Assembly: GCA_023392555.1 (NCBI GenBank)
Contig: JAEVYW010000331.1
Location: 1-5,141, forward strand
DNA: 5,141 nt
Source: Pseudomonadota bacterium
Lineage (GTDB): Bacteria > Pseudomonadota > Alphaproteobacteria > Sphingomonadales > Sphingomonadaceae
Reading direction: 5' to 3'
Shown here one piece after another: positions 1 through 4,878 of the stretch (position 1 is the stretch's first letter; each line of letters opens with the position of its first letter). The notes below the pieces were generated by a model that was not told where the DNA came from, ran no database searches, and saw only the letters and a program-made list of their open reading frames with translations. A program made the translations under genes and the position numbers.

Positions 1-555
1 ACCAAGGAGTTCGTGCGCGGCGGCGACGATTACACCGTCAATATCGGGCTAATCGCGGAGGGGGTGCCGTTGCTCGGCGCGGTCTACGCGCCGGCGCCCG
101 ACACGCTCCACGCGGGACTTGTGGGCGAGGGCGCGTGGATGGTGGACGGCGAGGGGCGCCGCGCGATCCGCACCCGCGAGCCGGGGGGGCAGCTGGTCGC
201 CGTCGCATCCAAGTCGCACTTCAACCAGCCGACCGCTGACTACCTCGCCAAGGCCGCCGGCGAGTGCGATTATCTGGCCATCGGCTCATCGCTGAAGTTC
301 TGCGTGGTCGCGGAAGGCCGCGCCGACATCTACCCGCGGCTCTCCCCGACCAGCGAGTGGGACACCGCTGCGGGTCATGCCGTGCTGCTAGCGGCTGGAG
401 GACGCGTCGATGGTCCTGACGGCAAGCCGCTCGCTTACGGCAAGCGCGCTTTCCTCAACCGCGGCTTCGTGGCGACGTCCGGGTTCGAGGCGCCGCAAAT
501 CGGCCCGTTCATGGAGCCGTTCTCCGGCGGCGGGGACCTGCCTCAGGGTGTCTAG
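1..555 (+). CDS. cysQ: 3'(2'),5'-bisphosphate nucleotidase CysQ, 5'-truncated by the window edge
   Basis: The reading frame is open from base 1 and ends at TAG, giving 184 visible residues; the N-terminal part lies outside the window. The enzyme belongs to the inositol monophosphatase-like, Mg2+-dependent phosphatase superfamily and hydrolyses PAP (3'-phosphoadenosine 5'-phosphate, a by-product of sulfate assimilation) to AMP and phosphate. The first visible residues, TKEFVRGGDDYTVNIG, match the end of the family motif D-G-T-K-E-F, whose metal-binding Asp is just outside the window. GSSLKFC near residues 95-101 and WDTAAGHA near residues 120-127 are the substrate-side segment and the second metal-binding motif (Asp about 121). 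The C-terminal extent looks complete. A GTG at base 13 is only an internal codon, because in-frame conserved sequence precedes it. The gene converges on the small gene that follows and shares a CTAG with it. Known family, high confidence; substrate preference is inferred from similarity. Confidence 0.93.
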   Translation, partial: TKEFVRGGDDYTVNIGLIAEGVPLLGAVYAPAPDTLHAGLVGEGAWMVDGEGRRAIRTREPGGQLVAVASKSHFNQPTADYLAKAAGECDYLAIGSSLKFCVVAEGRADIYPRLSPTSEWDTAAGHAVLLAAGGRVDGPDGKPLAYGKRAFLNRGFVATSGFEAPQIGPFMEPFSGGGDLPQGV

Positions 556-791
556 TCGGCTCCGTCCAGGTGCCGCTTCCAGTCCCACGTGCGTTCCGGT
601 CGGCCGCCTAGCGCTTCCACCTCGGCGCGGATGATCTCAAGGCGCACGTAAAGGTCCAGCGCGACCGAATTGCGGTTCTCGGAAACGCCGATGCGCCAGG
701 ACAGCTGCTGCGCCTCATCGATTGCGAGCGCCAGGTCGGACAGCCAGCGCAGGCGCGCCGCCTCCTCAATGGGCAATCCCTTCGAACTCAC
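552..791 (-). CDS. small conserved-looking helical protein of unknown function (79 aa)
   Basis: I do not recognise this family. The frame starts at GTG (789-791), preceded on the minus strand by GGAG (complement of 798-801) with a 6-base spacer, which is a good ribosome binding site and supports this start. The product is rich in Ala, Leu, Glu and Arg, has three Trp residues before its last ten residues, and is predicted by eye to be two or three amphipathic helices: roughly residues 8-33 (EEAARLRWLSDLALAIDEAQ...) and 40-61 (SVALDLYVRLEIIRAEVEAL), with a basic, Trp-containing tail (RPERTWDWKRH). There is no signal peptide, membrane segment or metal motif, so it is probably cytoplasmic. It is convergent with cysQ, with both TAG stops lying in one CTAG, and divergent from the MarR-like gene. 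The start signal and sensible composition argue for a real gene; function is unknown. Confidence 0.72.
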   Translation of the reverse strand: MSSKGLPIEEAARLRWLSDLALAIDEAQQLSWRIGVSENRNSVALDLYVRLEIIRAEVEALGGRPERTWDWKRHLDGAD

Positions 792-947
792 GCCTTACTC
801 CGACCCCAGCCCTTCAACAGCTATGCCCGAGAAGTTGAGCTCCGCTTGTAATCATCTCCATTTTGGACGCGATTTTGGGCTGACTTTGCTCCGGAATGCG
901 GGGTACCACGACGGAGCTCGGTACCTTTCTGAAACTCAGGTGCCCTT
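792..947. promoter_or_regulatory. divergent intergenic region with inverted repeats (candidate operator)
   Basis: This 156-base gap separates two divergently oriented genes. It contains GGTACC at 902-907 and again at 920-925, which form a 6-bp inverted repeat with a 12-base loop and end 22 bases before the ATG of the MarR-like gene. It also contains GAGCTCCG (837-844) and its exact reverse complement CGGAGCTC (912-919), spaced by 67 bases. Winged-helix regulators commonly bind palindromes in their own promoter, so one of these could be an operator, but that is inference. I could not pick a convincing -35/-10 pair. AGG at 938-940 lies 7 bases before the ATG at 948 and is the probable, rather weak, ribosome binding site of the plus-strand gene. 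Confidence 0.4.
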
Positions 948-1868
948 ATGAACGCGTACACGACCGAGCCTCTTGGCGATGCCCTTTCGCTCGCCGCTCC
1001 AATCCTGATCGTTGCAGATAGCGAGGCCGCAAGGCGCCGCGCCGAACGGACGATCGAAGCCAGCGGCCATCGCGCTGCCGCCAGCGTGACGCTCGAAGAA
1101 GCGCCGGAGCGACTGGAAATCCAGGCCCGAGCGGCGGCAGTTTGGGTCGAATTGGATGGCGACGGCGGGTCCGCAATGGACCGGTTGCTCGACGCGGTTG
1201 GGGCCGATGCGGCCAATGGCCGCTACGGCGCCATCGTCGCGGCACCGCGCGAAGTCCTTGATGCGGTGGATTCGCGCGTTGGGACCGGCGAAGTCGCACT
1301 CGTCATCGACGCGGATGATGCAGAACGCGCCGCCGCACTCGCCATCGCCTTGGCGTCTGCCGGCCGACAACTGACTGTTTCGGATGTCGCTTCGGATCAG
1401 AGCGCGGAGCGGCTGCGCCAGTTGAGCGACGAGGTCAGCCGCATCGCTTCAACCCTTGCGCGCCTCTCCACGGGTCCGTCGGCCGAGCCGCGGCACTTCG
1501 TTCCGCAGACGCAGGCCGATGCACCGCCGGTGTCAGCCGATACGGTTCGGGCTGTCATTCGCGCGCGTCGCCTGCGCAGCAGGTTCTTCGCCGACGATCT
1601 GTTCGCGGACCCGGCTTGGGACATGCTTCTCGACCTGCTGCAGGCGGAGATCGCGCAGCTTCGCGTGCCGGTTTCGAGCCTGTGCATCGCGGCTGCCGTG
1701 CCCGCGACGACCGCGTTGCGCTGGTTGAAGGCGATGACCGACAAAGGATTGTTTGTGCGCCGGGCCGATCCGCATGACGGGCGGCGGGTATTCGTGGAGC
1801 TCGCGCCTGAGGCTAGCGTGGCGCTGCGGCGGTATTTCGCGGAAGTGGGGCCGGTCGCTGTAGTTTGA
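948..1868 (+). CDS. MarR-like winged-helix transcriptional regulator with an N-terminal receiver-like region
   Basis: The protein has 306 residues, about twice the length of a typical MarR protein (about 140-150). Residues 222-300 fit a MarR-type winged helix: a first helix (DPAWDMLLDLLQAEI), a helix-turn-helix at about 240-266 (PVSSLCIAAAVPATTALRWL), and the wing with the family-style DPHDGRRVFVEL at 274-285. Residues 18-150 alternate hydrophobic strands and Ala-rich helices in the order of a response-regulator receiver: ILIVADSEAARRRAE (19-33), AAAVWVELD (62-70), YGAIVAAP (93-100) and VALVIDADD (116-124). At the strand where receivers carry the phosphorylated Asp there is Glu68, followed by Asp70. 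Residues 152-172 could form a short coiled coil, and 174-195 is a Pro/Ala linker. It probably binds DNA in the cytoplasm. The ATG is preceded by AGG 7 bases upstream. The C-terminal call is firm; the receiver-like call rests on strand pattern only, and target genes and signal are unknown. Confidence 0.82.
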   Translation: MNAYTTEPLGDALSLAAPILIVADSEAARRRAERTIEASGHRAAASVTLEEAPERLEIQARAAAVWVELDGDGGSAMDRLLDAVGADAANGRYGAIVAAPREVLDAVDSRVGTGEVALVIDADDAERAAALAIALASAGRQLTVSDVASDQSAERLRQLSDEVSRIASTLARLSTGPSAEPRHFVPQTQADAPPVSADTVRAVIRARRLRSRFFADDLFADPAWDMLLDLLQAEIAQLRVPVSSLCIAAAVPATTALRWLKAMTDKGLFVRRADPHDGRRVFVELAPEASVALRRYFAEVGPVAVV

Positions 1869-1884
1869 GGGGGCTGTGAGGGGC

Positions 1885-1907
1885 CGGCGTGGAGTAAATC
1901 CACGCCG
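1885..1907 (+). terminator. perfect 9-bp hairpin 16 bases after the regulator stop (candidate terminator)
   Basis: CGGCGTGGA (1885-1893) pairs perfectly with TCCACGCCG (1899-1907) around the 5-base loop GTAAA. Its position just after the stop codon of the regulator suggests a terminator or transcript 3'-end hairpin. No T-run follows, so a classical intrinsic terminator is not shown. It could equally be the outermost hairpin of the repeat-rich region that follows. Confidence 0.45.
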
Positions 1908-2072
1908 TCGGTCCTGTCGCGCTAGGCGCGCAGGCCGTCCGGCATTCGGCCTCTCTCGACAGAAGCTTCGCTTTGCTTCGCAATCGAGCGCTTGTGCTCG
2001 GGGCCTCAAGCACTCCGCTGCGCTTCGTGAGCCTCATGCTCGCCTGTCCCCCGGACAGGCTGTGCGTGAGGC
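1908..2072. repeat. hairpin-rich convergent spacer with repeated hexamers
   Basis: No gene is supported in this stretch between the convergent regulator and tRNA-Val. It is unusually dense in inverted repeats: CTGTCG/CGACAG (1914-1919 with 1957-1962) enclosing CGCGC-TAG-GCGCG (1918-1930, sharing two bases with the outer stem) and AGGCCG/CGGCCT (1932-1937 with 1947-1952); CGAGC/GCTCG (1985-1989 with 1996-2000); GCCTGTCC/GGACAGGC (2042-2049 with 2053-2060). GCTTCG occurs three times (1965, 1975, 2022), GCCTCA twice (2003, 2031) with its complement TGAGGC at 2067, and CCTGTC twice (1913, 2043). The pattern resembles a dispersed palindromic intergenic element or a composite bidirectional terminator; which one cannot be decided from a single copy. 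Confidence 0.5.
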
Positions 2073-2073
2073 T
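2030..2073 (-). terminator. long interrupted hairpin directly after tRNA-Val (candidate tRNA 3' terminator/processing stem)
   Basis: AGCCTCA (2030-2036) pairs with TGAGGCT (2067-2073), and inside it GCCTGTCC (2042-2049) pairs with GGACAGGC (2053-2060) around a 3-base loop, with an unpaired internal loop between the two stems. In the minus-strand transcript it begins at the last base of the encoded CCA. It could stop transcription or mark the trailer for processing. It lacks a U-tract, so intrinsic termination is not demonstrated. Confidence 0.4.
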
Positions 2074-2148
2074 GGTGGGCGGTGACGGGCTCGAACCGCC
2101 GACCCTCTCGGTGTAAACGAGATGCTCTACCAACTGAGCTAACCGCCC
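2073..2148 (-). tRNA. tRNA-Val (anticodon UAC), CCA encoded
   Basis: The minus strand folds into a full 76-nt tRNA. The acceptor stem is GGGCGGT/ACCGCCC (2142-2148 with 2077-2083); the D-arm is GCTC...GAGC with the loop GG; the anticodon stem is TCTCG/CGAGA with loop TTTACAC; the T-arm is GGCGG/CCGTC with loop TTCGAGC; then discriminator A (2076) and CCA (2073-2075). The anticodon UAC is at 2113-2115, which reads GUA and, with U34 modification, other valine codons. The T-stem contains one G-U pair; all other stems shown are Watson-Crick. The gene starts 61 bases after atpF on the same strand, with no clear promoter of its own seen. Confidence 0.97.
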
Positions 2149-2174
2149 ATGCCGTCAGGCCGGGAGTAAAGGCG

Positions 2175-2198
2175 TGCCACGCGGCGTCGCGCGCGGCA
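2175..2198 (-). other. GC-rich hairpin between atpF and tRNA-Val
   Basis: On the minus strand TGCCGCGCG, a 6-base loop, and CGCGTGGCA form a 9-bp stem with one G-U pair, 11 bases after the atpF stop. The sequence following it has only three Ts (CGCCTTTACT), so it may be a weak terminator, an mRNA 3'-end protective stem or a processing site separating the operon mRNA from the tRNA. No function is proven. Confidence 0.4.
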
Positions 2199-2209
2199 AG
2201 CCGGGACGC

Positions 2210-2788
2210 TTAGCGGGCGCCCATGCTCCGGATCGCGTCGGCGACCAAAGCTTCGTCGGACGCCGCGTCGTGACGCTCGCGGATCAGCTTTGCTGCTGCG
2301 GTGCGTGCCGCGTCGGCCGCCGTTGAACGCAGCTTCTCGAGCGCGGCGCGCTCCTCGGCGGCGATCTTGTCTTCCGCCATGCGCTGGCGGCGCTCGACCA
2401 GCGCGTCGGCGTTGGTGCGGGCCTGGCTGACGATCGCCTCGGCCTCATGCTTGGCGCGCTCGATGATCGTCGCGGCTTCGCTGTCGGCGGCAGCGGCGCG
2501 GAGGGTATATTCCGCCTTCAGCGCTTCGGCGTCCTTGCGCAGCTGCTCGGCCTCGGCGAGCTGGTTGCGGATCACGTCGATCTTGCTGTCCAGCGCCTTG
2601 CCGATGGCCGCCGGGACCTTCTTCCAGACGATGATCGCGATGACGACGATCATCGCCAGGCTGATGAACATCGGCGCGGTGATCAGGCCGAACGCCGCCG
2701 GAGCCGCATGCTCGCCAGCAGGCGCATGGTTGATCTCGGTCGAGTGAGCCTCGGTGGCTTCGCCCGGTTGGACCTTATGTTCAGCCAT
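2210..2788 (-). CDS. atpF: F0F1 ATP synthase subunit b
   Basis: Subunit b is half of the peripheral stalk that holds the F1 head against rotation; it sits in the inner membrane by one helix and reaches F1 through a long cytoplasmic coiled coil. The 192-residue product has a hydrophilic N-terminal extension (about 1-34, with four His), one membrane helix at about 36-56 (ITAPMFISLAMIVVIAIIV) followed by WKKVP, then a highly charged Ala/Glu/Arg helix to the end, as expected. The ATG lies inside the end of the upstream b' gene: the genes overlap by 8 bases (ATGGCTGA), and AGGCGG (complement of 2795-2800) sits 6 bases before the ATG, so translation is probably coupled. By the gene order known from alphaproteobacteria (a, c, b', b) this is b rather than b', though the two are homologous and labels can be swapped. 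It is the last gene of the operon. Confidence 0.95.
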   Translation of the reverse strand: MAEHKVQPGEATEAHSTEINHAPAGEHAAPAAFGLITAPMFISLAMIVVIAIIVWKKVPAAIGKALDSKIDVIRNQLAEAEQLRKDAEALKAEYTLRAAAADSEAATIIERAKHEAEAIVSQARTNADALVERRQRMAEDKIAAEERAALEKLRSTAADAARTAAAKLIRERHDAASDEALVADAIRSMGAR

Positions 2789-3272
2789 TGAGAACCGCCT
2801 TGACCGTGTTTTGCGCGTCCGTTGCGTCGACCGTCTTGCCGGTCAGCTTGGCAACGAGCTGGCCCGCTGCGTCGGCCGCCACGGGCTCAAGCTCCTTGCG
2901 AGCCTTGTCGGCAGCGTCACGGATGCGGGCTTCCGCTTCTTCCGTACGCTTGCCGATTTCGGCGTCGATCGCAGCCAGGCGCTTCTCGACCTCGCGGGCC
3001 GCGTCCTGCTTGGCTTCGGCGGCGAGCTTCATTGCGTCCGCCCGGGTTGCCTCGATCCGCTCGCGGTAGGCCGCTTCGACCTTCTCCGCATCGTCGCGCG
3101 CCTTCTGGGCGGCGGCGAGATCGTCCGCGATCTTCTTGTCACGGTCGTCGACCACGGACTGGATCTTCGGCACCATGCCCCGCCCGATGGCGAAATAGAT
3201 GATGCCGAACACCAGCAGCAGCCAGAACAGCTGCGACCAGAAGATCTGCGGAAGTTGGACGATTTGAGGCAA
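2781..3272 (-). CDS. atpF': F0F1 ATP synthase subunit b'
   Basis: This is the second, divergent b-type peripheral stalk subunit (163 residues; also called atpX or atpG), found with b as a heterodimer in alphaproteobacteria, cyanobacteria and chloroplasts. It has a short N-terminus, a membrane helix at about 9-30 (PQIFWSQLFWLLLVFGIIYF), then RGMVPKIQSVVDDRDKKIADDL and a long charged helix ending LTGKTVDA. The only start that keeps the membrane helix is TTG (3270-3272): upstream in frame there is no ATG, GTG or TTG before a stop at 3309-3311, and the next Met (residue 33) is after the helix. GGGGA (complement of 3279-3283) lies 6 bases upstream, which supports the TTG. It follows the atpE stop by 43 bases and overlaps atpF by 8 bases. 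Confidence 0.94.
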   Translation of the reverse strand: MPQIVQLPQIFWSQLFWLLLVFGIIYFAIGRGMVPKIQSVVDDRDKKIADDLAAAQKARDDAEKVEAAYRERIEATRADAMKLAAEAKQDAAREVEKRLAAIDAEIGKRTEEAEARIRDAADKARKELEPVAADAAGQLVAKLTGKTVDATDAQNTVKAVLNG

Positions 3273-3315
3273 TTGTTTTCCCCGGGCGCAGTGCCGCGAT
3301 TTTGGCGTTTAGCGA

Positions 3316-3543
3316 TTAACGCGCGTAGAGGATGATCATCGCAACGGCGAACGCGATCAGGCCGAGAAGCTCGGCGGCCGCGAAGCCGATGAACAGGCGG
3401 CCCTGCTGGCCGTCAGCGGCCGCCGGGTTGCGAAGCGCGCTCTCGAGGAACGAGCCGAACACGTTGCCCACGCCGATGGCGGCAGCGCCGACGCCGATTG
3501 CGGCAAGACCAGCACCGATGACCTGTGCGGAAGCGAAATCCAT
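3316..3543 (-). CDS. atpE: F0F1 ATP synthase subunit c (c-ring proteolipid)
   Basis: The 75-residue hairpin protein forms the rotating c-ring. Helix 1 spans about 7-32 with a Gly-rich face (IGVGAAAIGVGNVFG), the polar loop is RNP at 38-40, and helix 2 spans about 50-73. The essential ion-carrying carboxylate is Glu58 in FAAAELLGL. The residues that define Na+-binding rings are not apparent (Leu follows the Glu where Na+ types usually have Ser or Thr), so proton coupling is most likely; that is inference. The ATG has a strong site, AAGGAG (complement of 3550-3555), 6 bases upstream, the best in the operon, consistent with the high copy number of c. It lies 24 bases after atpB and 43 bases before b'. 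Confidence 0.98.
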   Translation of the reverse strand: MDFASAQVIGAGLAAIGVGAAAIGVGNVFGSFLESALRNPAAADGQQGRLFIGFAAAELLGLIAFAVAMIILYAR

Positions 3544-3567
3544 GTGAAACTCCTTGGCTTTGATTGC

Positions 3568-4344
3568 TTAGTGAAGGTTGATTGCGTCGTTGAGATAAAG
3601 CGTCGTCAGCAACGCGAAGACGTATGCCTGGATAGCGCAGACCAGCAGCTCGAGCGCGGTCACGCCGATGATGAACAGGAACGAGAGGCCGCTGACGCCC
3701 CAGCCGACCGGGCCGCCGTTAAGGCCGTTGACGATGAAGCTGCCGAATACTTCCATCAGGATGTGGCCGGCGATCATCGCGACGAACAGTCGGAGACCGA
3801 GGCTGAACGGCCGCACCATGAACGAGATGAACTCGATCGCGGCGATCAGCGGCACCATCACCTTGGGTGTGCCGTGGGGCACGAAAAGCGAGAAGAAGTG
3901 CAGCCCATGGCGGGCGAAGCCGACGATCAGGACGATCGAGAAGCTCATGATCGCCAGCACGCCGGTGATCGAGAAGTGGCTGGTCGTCGTGAACTGGTGC
4001 TGGCCCGGGATGACCGACAGCGGGAAGAGCCCGAGCAGGTTCGCCGCGAGGATGAAGACGAAGAGCGAAAAGATGTAGGGCATGAACTTCTTGCCCTCGG
4101 GCCCGATGTTCACCTTCACCATGTCGTCGATGAAGCCGGTCAGGCCCTCGACCGCGGCCTGCCACCGGTTCGGAACCAGCTGGCGGCGCATGCCCATGGC
4201 CATGAAGCCCCAGATCAGCGCGAGCGCGATCAGCAGCCACAAGGAGCTATTGGTGAAGCTGATGTCGTAACCGCCGATGTGCAGCGGAACCAGCGGTTCC
4301 ACCGTGAACTGGTGCATCGGGTCGATTTTGCCTTCGGCCGCCAC
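3568..4344 (-). CDS. atpB: F0F1 ATP synthase subunit a (proton channel stator)
   Basis: Subunit a provides the two proton half-channels next to the c-ring in the inner membrane. The 258-residue product has several hydrophobic helices (about 33-52, 88-110, 125-143, 162-175, 180-206, 217-253). The essential Arg is Arg185 in RPFSLGLRLFVAMIAGH, and Gln239 in the last helix (AIQAYVF) matches the conserved Gln of the family; His194 stands where E. coli has Glu219. The chosen start is GTG (4342-4344), because AGAAGG (complement of 4351-4356) lies 6 bases upstream; the alternative ATG at residue 10 lacks such spacing and would cut the typical N-terminus. It follows atpI by 18 bases. Length and motifs are complete. 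Confidence 0.97.
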   Translation of the reverse strand: MAAEGKIDPMHQFTVEPLVPLHIGGYDISFTNSSLWLLIALALIWGFMAMGMRRQLVPNRWQAAVEGLTGFIDDMVKVNIGPEGKKFMPYIFSLFVFILAANLLGLFPLSVIPGQHQFTTTSHFSITGVLAIMSFSIVLIVGFARHGLHFFSLFVPHGTPKVMVPLIAAIEFISFMVRPFSLGLRLFVAMIAGHILMEVFGSFIVNGLNGGPVGWGVSGLSFLFIIGVTALELLVCAIQAYVFALLTTLYLNDAINLH

Positions 4345-4362
4345 GTCGTACCTTCTACGCGC

Positions 4363-4707
4363 TTACGCCCCCGGGCCTTTGCCCGACGGCGTTTTTGAAA
4401 TCCGCATGACGTTCACCACGCCGACGCCGAACCCCAGGAACAGCATCAGCAAGAAGAATGTCGGAAAGGTCCGATGACCGGCCATGGCGGCCAGGCTGTC
4501 GATACCCCATCCGATAATTCCGCCGCCCACCGGTGCACCGACGAGGTGGCTGAACATCAATTGCCAAATCCGGTTGGTCGGATTGGGCTCAACCTTGTGG
4601 GTCCTTTTGGCCTCCGCCTGCTGTAGCCGGTCGAGCCGCTCTTCGAGCGATTCGAGACGTGCGTCAGGTGGAAGCTTTGGGTCCTGCCCGGTCTCGTCCG
4701 TCGCCAT
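4363..4707 (-). CDS. atpI: AtpI-family F0F1 ATP synthase accessory protein
   Basis: The 114-residue protein has a hydrophilic N-terminus, a short predicted coiled coil at about 16-36 (ARLESLEERLDRLQQAEAKR) and two membrane helices at about 49-72 (QLMFSHLVGAPVGGGIIGWG) and 82-102 (PTFFLLMLFLGFGVGVVNVM). This is the layout of AtpI (ATPase_gene1 family), reported to help c-ring assembly and in some bacteria Mg2+/Ca2+ uptake, and usually encoded just before atpB. The ATG at 4705-4707 was chosen because AGGGGA (complement of 4713-4718) precedes it by 5 bases. The frame is open a further 54 codons upstream, but that stretch is Pro/Arg/Ser-rich without family features and runs through the probable promoter. 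It opens the operon. Confidence 0.93.
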   Translation of the reverse strand: MATDETGQDPKLPPDARLESLEERLDRLQQAEAKRTHKVEPNPTNRIWQLMFSHLVGAPVGGGIIGWGIDSLAAMAGHRTFPTFFLLMLFLGFGVGVVNVMRISKTPSGKGPGA

Positions 4708-4798
4708 GATCTTCCCCTGTGCGTCGCCCCGGCCTGAGCCAAAAGGTCGAGCAAAGGACGAGGAACATGGCGGCGACCGAGGCCGCCAAGGCGCCGTC

Positions 4799-4827
4799 CC
4801 TTTATGAAGGGGTGGGGGGCAAGTCAA
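4799..4827 (-). promoter_or_regulatory. candidate promoter of the F0 operon
   Basis: On the minus strand TTGACT (complement of 4822-4827) is followed after 15 to 17 bases by CATAAA or TAAAGG (complement of 4799-4806), a plausible sigma-70-type -35/-10 pair about 90 bases before the atpI ATG. The -10 lies within a small palindrome, CCCTT-TATG-AAGGG on the plus strand (4798-4811). The -35 is good and the -10 is weak, so this is a proposal from pattern only. Confidence 0.45.
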
Positions 4828-4830
4828 CCG

Positions 4831-4850
4831 CCGCAAGCCCAGCTTGGCGG
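4831..4850. promoter_or_regulatory. imperfect palindrome upstream of the F0 promoter
   Basis: CCGCAAGC (4831-4838) pairs with GCTT-G-GCGG (4842-4850) around a 3-base loop, with one bulged G. It sits just upstream of the candidate -35 of the ATP synthase operon and 28 bases before the ATG of the divergent lipoprotein gene. It could be a shared regulatory site or chance in GC-rich DNA. Confidence 0.2.
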
Positions 4851-4878
4851 GGCAAAACGGCCGTGCCAAGGTCGGGAA

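Noticed and set aside
936..2009. Several minus-strand frames opposite the regulator gene
   Set aside because: They overlap a better-supported gene, have low-complexity Arg/Ala/Ser composition, and lack start signals or recognisable domains.
1813..2133. A 106-codon minus-strand frame beginning MVEHLVYTERVGGSSPSPPT
   Set aside because: Its first part is the tRNA-Val sequence translated, a well-known spurious ORF type, and the rest runs through the hairpin-rich spacer.
1869..2148. tRNA-Val as the integration site of a mobile island
   Set aside because: No integrase gene and no direct repeat of the tRNA 3' end is present in the window; the flanking genes look native.
2754..3335. A 193-codon plus-strand open frame opposite b'
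   Set aside because: It is antisense to a clear b' gene, with arginine- and leucine-rich composition and no family features.
3544..4398. A 284-codon plus-strand open frame opposite atpB
   Set aside because: It is codon-for-codon antisense to atpB, extremely rich in charged residues and His, and has no domain. This is the expected shadow of a hydrophobic gene in GC-rich DNA.
4708..4869. An N-terminal extension of AtpI by 54 codons
   Set aside because: The stretch has no family features, covers the candidate promoter, and the downstream ATG has a good ribosome binding site.
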